A stretch of DNA of 64,000 nt, taken from positions 1,178,001 to 1,242,000 of the forward strand of contig NC_089437.1 in assembly GCF_026210795.1 (NCBI RefSeq), given 5' to 3'. The translations under genes and the position numbers were made by a program. Positions within the stretch are counted from its first letter, which is position 1; each line of letters opens with the position of its first letter. Shown in pieces: positions 61,116 through 64,000 of the stretch. The notes beneath the pieces are model-generated. The model had not been told where the DNA came from, made no database searches, and saw only the letters and a program-made list of their open reading frames with translations. Source of the stretch: Rhizophagus irregularis. Taxonomy: Eukaryota > Glomeromycota > Glomeromycetes > Glomerales > Glomeraceae.

Positions 61116-62319
61116 ATAATAGTCTATAATGCTTATCGTTATTAACCTCAATAATTTTACAGTAATCATTAAAAACATTAAATTGATAACGATGAACCAT
61201 ATAGTGTGAAATAATATCCTTGTGTCGTTACGAAAGAAATTCTGAATTTTGTTCGGAGTATCCTGTCTTGTTTCGGACAATTGTTTGATTGTTTCCAATA
61301 TTTTTATGTGAAGTTGCATAAATTTTGGCGCTTAAATTTCGGATTTGTGAGGCTTATAGGTACTATAACTTTTAATAATTTTTTGAAAAAGAATTTTTAT
61401 ATTACAACGCGAAATCACTACTTTACTTTTGAGGTTATAATAAATATAATTATTCGTATTAAAATGTTTTAAGCTGTTGAAAATCATGAAATAAATTAAT
61501 AAATATTTTAAACAGCATTATCTTGACATGCATATTTTTTAATGTTTACTTAAAATAAGTGAAGGAAGTCCGAATGAATACTCCAGTGAAACGATAAAGT
61601 TTGTTCAGTGGAAATATTTTAGGAGTTTGACGTACTGTACGTTGAAGAAAATTTCGGCCAATCATTGAAGAAATTATACTGGATTAAAAATTTAGAAATT
61701 ACAGAAAACATAAAAATTAAATGTTGACAATCTTGCGTATTAATTGGTAAGAGCGAATTAGGCATTTGTAAAAAAATTTGGTATCATTGATCCGATCTTG
61801 ATAATTTTTTTTATGTAACCGATTCGTTAGGTCAACATTATAACAAAATATACCTAATCTATAAATCTATAACTATTAAAATTGGAACATAACTTCACAC
61901 ATCAACAGGATCACCTCTTTTCTTTAATCCGATTCTTCACCAATCGACCTTTACTTAGGCTATAGAACGAAGTTTACGTTGTTAAATCCTGCGGCTGCCG
62001 TATTTTCATCACTGTTAGTAATTAACCATAGTACGTTTTTGATGTATACAAATTGATCTCAAATTTTCTAAGACGTATCCATGATGTCTTTAATGGATTA
62101 CAGTCGTAACGAAATTTGTAATTAATAATGAATGGGGATCCATTTTTTTTATAACATAAATGTTGTCTCACGATTTCAAATAATACATACGTACATAAAT
62201 AGAATGTATAAAATAAATATAAAAAGAAAAAAGAAAAAAAAGAAACAAGTCAAAACTTTAAAATGAAAAAATCTATCTAAATATATCTATCAATCTTAAC
62301 GTTATTTAAAAACCCTTTG
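61116..62319. other. Intergenic, nothing recognised
   Basis: AT-rich sequence without a domain-bearing frame, RNA gene or obvious element. Confidence 0.45.
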
Positions 62320-63830
62320 TTAATTTTTTAAAGCTGCTATCTTTAAATATCGTAAACTTTTCTCTTTATCCCTATTTAAACCAACCATACCAGCATAAAT
62401 ACATTCTACCTAAATAAATTGTGCTATAGCATTAAATATTGTAAGAAAGCATCAGTATCTTTAATAATTTGATCATGATAAAGGGAAAAAGCGTAACGTA
62501 ATTGTGAATCTGCTGCTTCTTCATCTTTAGTCACCGGATTTATGTAATTTTATACCTTCTAACAACAATAATGGTTGAATCATTGGTAAAATAACCGTGG
62601 CTTCTGATATAGGATCATCATTATCTCCATCTATGATAATGTTGTTGTTGTTGTTATTATCTAAATTACTACTGCTCGGTTTTTTGTCCAAATCTGTTCA
62701 TTTTCTTGTAATAAATTTTCTAGTTGGTGGTGTAAATTCTTTTAAAGGACATTTGCGTTAAAGTGTATAGTGATTAAACAATTCATGAAGTCTTGGTCGA
62801 AGTATTGGATCATTTTGCCACGCTATTTAAATTTAAAAAATAAAATTTTATTAATACTGCAGAAATTTAACAAGTTAAGAAAGGCTTACTTTATGAATAA
62901 TAATTTATCTCACCAGCTCGAATTATCTTTGTAAAATCTTTTTGAACTTCAGATGGATTTCACGTTTACCAGCCTTAATACGATCAATAATGTTCGTATA
63001 ATTCCAATTTCTATATGGAATTACATCAAACGCTATCTTCCACAAAAGCATACTAAAGCTAAACATAAAAAAATAAATATATGTAAGATTAATTTTATCA
63101 CATTGGTCGAACACACTTTTTCAAGGAATGAACAGAACAAACCTGAAAATATCGCATTTTGATGAAAATTTTACTTTTGTTCCCTGCCTTAATTTTCAGG
63201 CGCTGACCCAATGAACCACCGCTGTTATACTTCAGCAAAGTATCTACCATACTTCGCGGATCCTCCGAAATTAAAGCTAGCTACCTTTGGTTCAAGTCTT
63301 TCATTGATCTAAAAAAAAAATTAATTTAAAAAAATATTCGTAAAAGAAAAAAAATCCACTTTAATTCTCGCTTACCATAATATTTTGACATCATTAATCT
63401 CTTTATTAAGAATTTGACAACCATGTAAAAATGATAGCCTAAGACAAATTCCTAAAGCAAAAATTTAATTTTACAGGCTAATCAAAAGTATATTTTTCAT
63501 ATAAAGATTGTAAATATCCCAATCAAAATAATCAAAATCAATACTTGACCTACATCTAAATCTGATAATCCTAATCTTATAATATTATCCGAACTATTTA
63601 ATAATTGTAAAATCGTTATTCATTATCGAACCTTGATGATTTTTCTGGTTACCCGCTACGAATTTTGATTCATAAAATATTCTCCCCTTATTATTATTAT
63701 TGTTTAAAGTATTAATTATTATCATAACTTTTGTATCAAGTTTTGTCGCCTTTTTTGATTGAAATTTGACTTTTTTGAATTTGTGATCTTTTGACAATTA
63801 TTTCATCATAATGGATTAATTTCTTTATCC
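62320..63830 (-). pseudogene. Decayed kinase-like / Sel1 gene
   Basis: From right to left on the minus strand: GRIFYESKFVAGNQK; GICLRLSFLHGCQILNKEIN ending at a GTAAGC donor (about 63375); INERLEPKVASFNF; WFIGSAPEN, matching the W-x-A-P-E of kinase subdomain VIII; NAIFS joined across an intron to FSMLLWKIAFDVIPYRNWNY, the C-lobe helix; DPILRPRLHELF; and finally a Sel1-like end (AGMVGLNRDKEKSLRYLKIA) with stop at 62320. Several stops and frameshifts break it, and the HRD catalytic loop position reads LNKE. This is a relic of the kinase-like plus Sel1 family expanded in mycorrhizal fungi. Its 5' end probably lies at or beyond the window edge. Confidence 0.65.
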
Positions 63831-64000
63831 AATGTCGTAATCCACACCATCAACATTTTCTAAAAACTAGAGAAACAAATAAGTTAAAATATTTCTTTCG
63901 TCAAATAATTATAAAAGTAAATTAAAATGATAATAAATTTGCTAAATTTCATACTTTAGCTAATATGGCAGTCTCATCATCCCTTACGCCTTGATCTTTT

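Overview
The window looks like a piece of a nuclear chromosome from an early-diverging fungus, most probably an arbuscular mycorrhizal fungus of the Rhizophagus type. The reasons are: extreme AT content with long poly-A/poly-T runs; genes split by many 50-200 base introns with GT..AG borders; mitochondrial genes of fungal type; and repeat-rich accessory DNA carrying Crinkler-like effector genes, Sel1-repeat genes, kinase-like/Sel1 relics and a Crypton-like recombinase fossil. This assignment is inference from family content. No rRNA, tRNA or CRISPR was found. Most of the 64 kb is non-coding or decayed transposon DNA.

Layout. 0-8 kb holds housekeeping genes: a first exon of an Asn/Ser/Pro-rich protein (minus), a twin CX9C protein like Cmc4 (minus), a MIC12-like MICOS subunit (minus), and, head to head with it across 214 bases, mitochondrial ribosomal protein uL5m (plus). 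8-11.8 kb is repeat DNA with a Sel1 relic. 11.8-15.4 kb is a 17-exon gene (767 codons when spliced) whose central exons form a tandem array of duplicated symmetric exons, ending in a coiled-coil domain. 16.1-17.2 kb is a five-exon four-span membrane protein. 17-21 kb is repeat DNA. 21.7-24.3 kb is a Crinkler-type effector gene with a P-loop NTPase domain and a frameshift before its C-terminal domain. 24.3-28.5 kb holds fossils: an unassigned remnant, an array of exon-like ~100-base repeats, and a stop-ridden tyrosine recombinase.

28.5-45.9 kb is almost gene-free. It contains terminal-inverted-repeat elements (a PIF/Harbinger-like and a pogo-like MITE, three copies of a TACGGGACA family, a 766-base foldback) and several minisatellites. 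45.9-47.3 kb is an intronless secreted alginate-lyase-family enzyme. 48.5-53.9 kb is a degenerate tandem array of roughly 1-kb units. 54.4-54.6 kb is a tiny single-Myb/SANT gene. 56.7-57.1 kb is a Sel1 relic, 58.7-60.0 kb a BED-finger/Sel1 fusion gene, 60.7-61.1 kb a foldback element, and 62.3-63.8 kb a decayed kinase-like/Sel1 gene running off the right end.

There is no operon logic. The strongest functional grouping is three mitochondrial genes (Cmc4-like, MIC12-like, uL5m) within 4.2 kb. The accessory half mixes putative host-interaction or signalling families (Crinkler, Sel1, BED) with the transposon remains they may have been built from.
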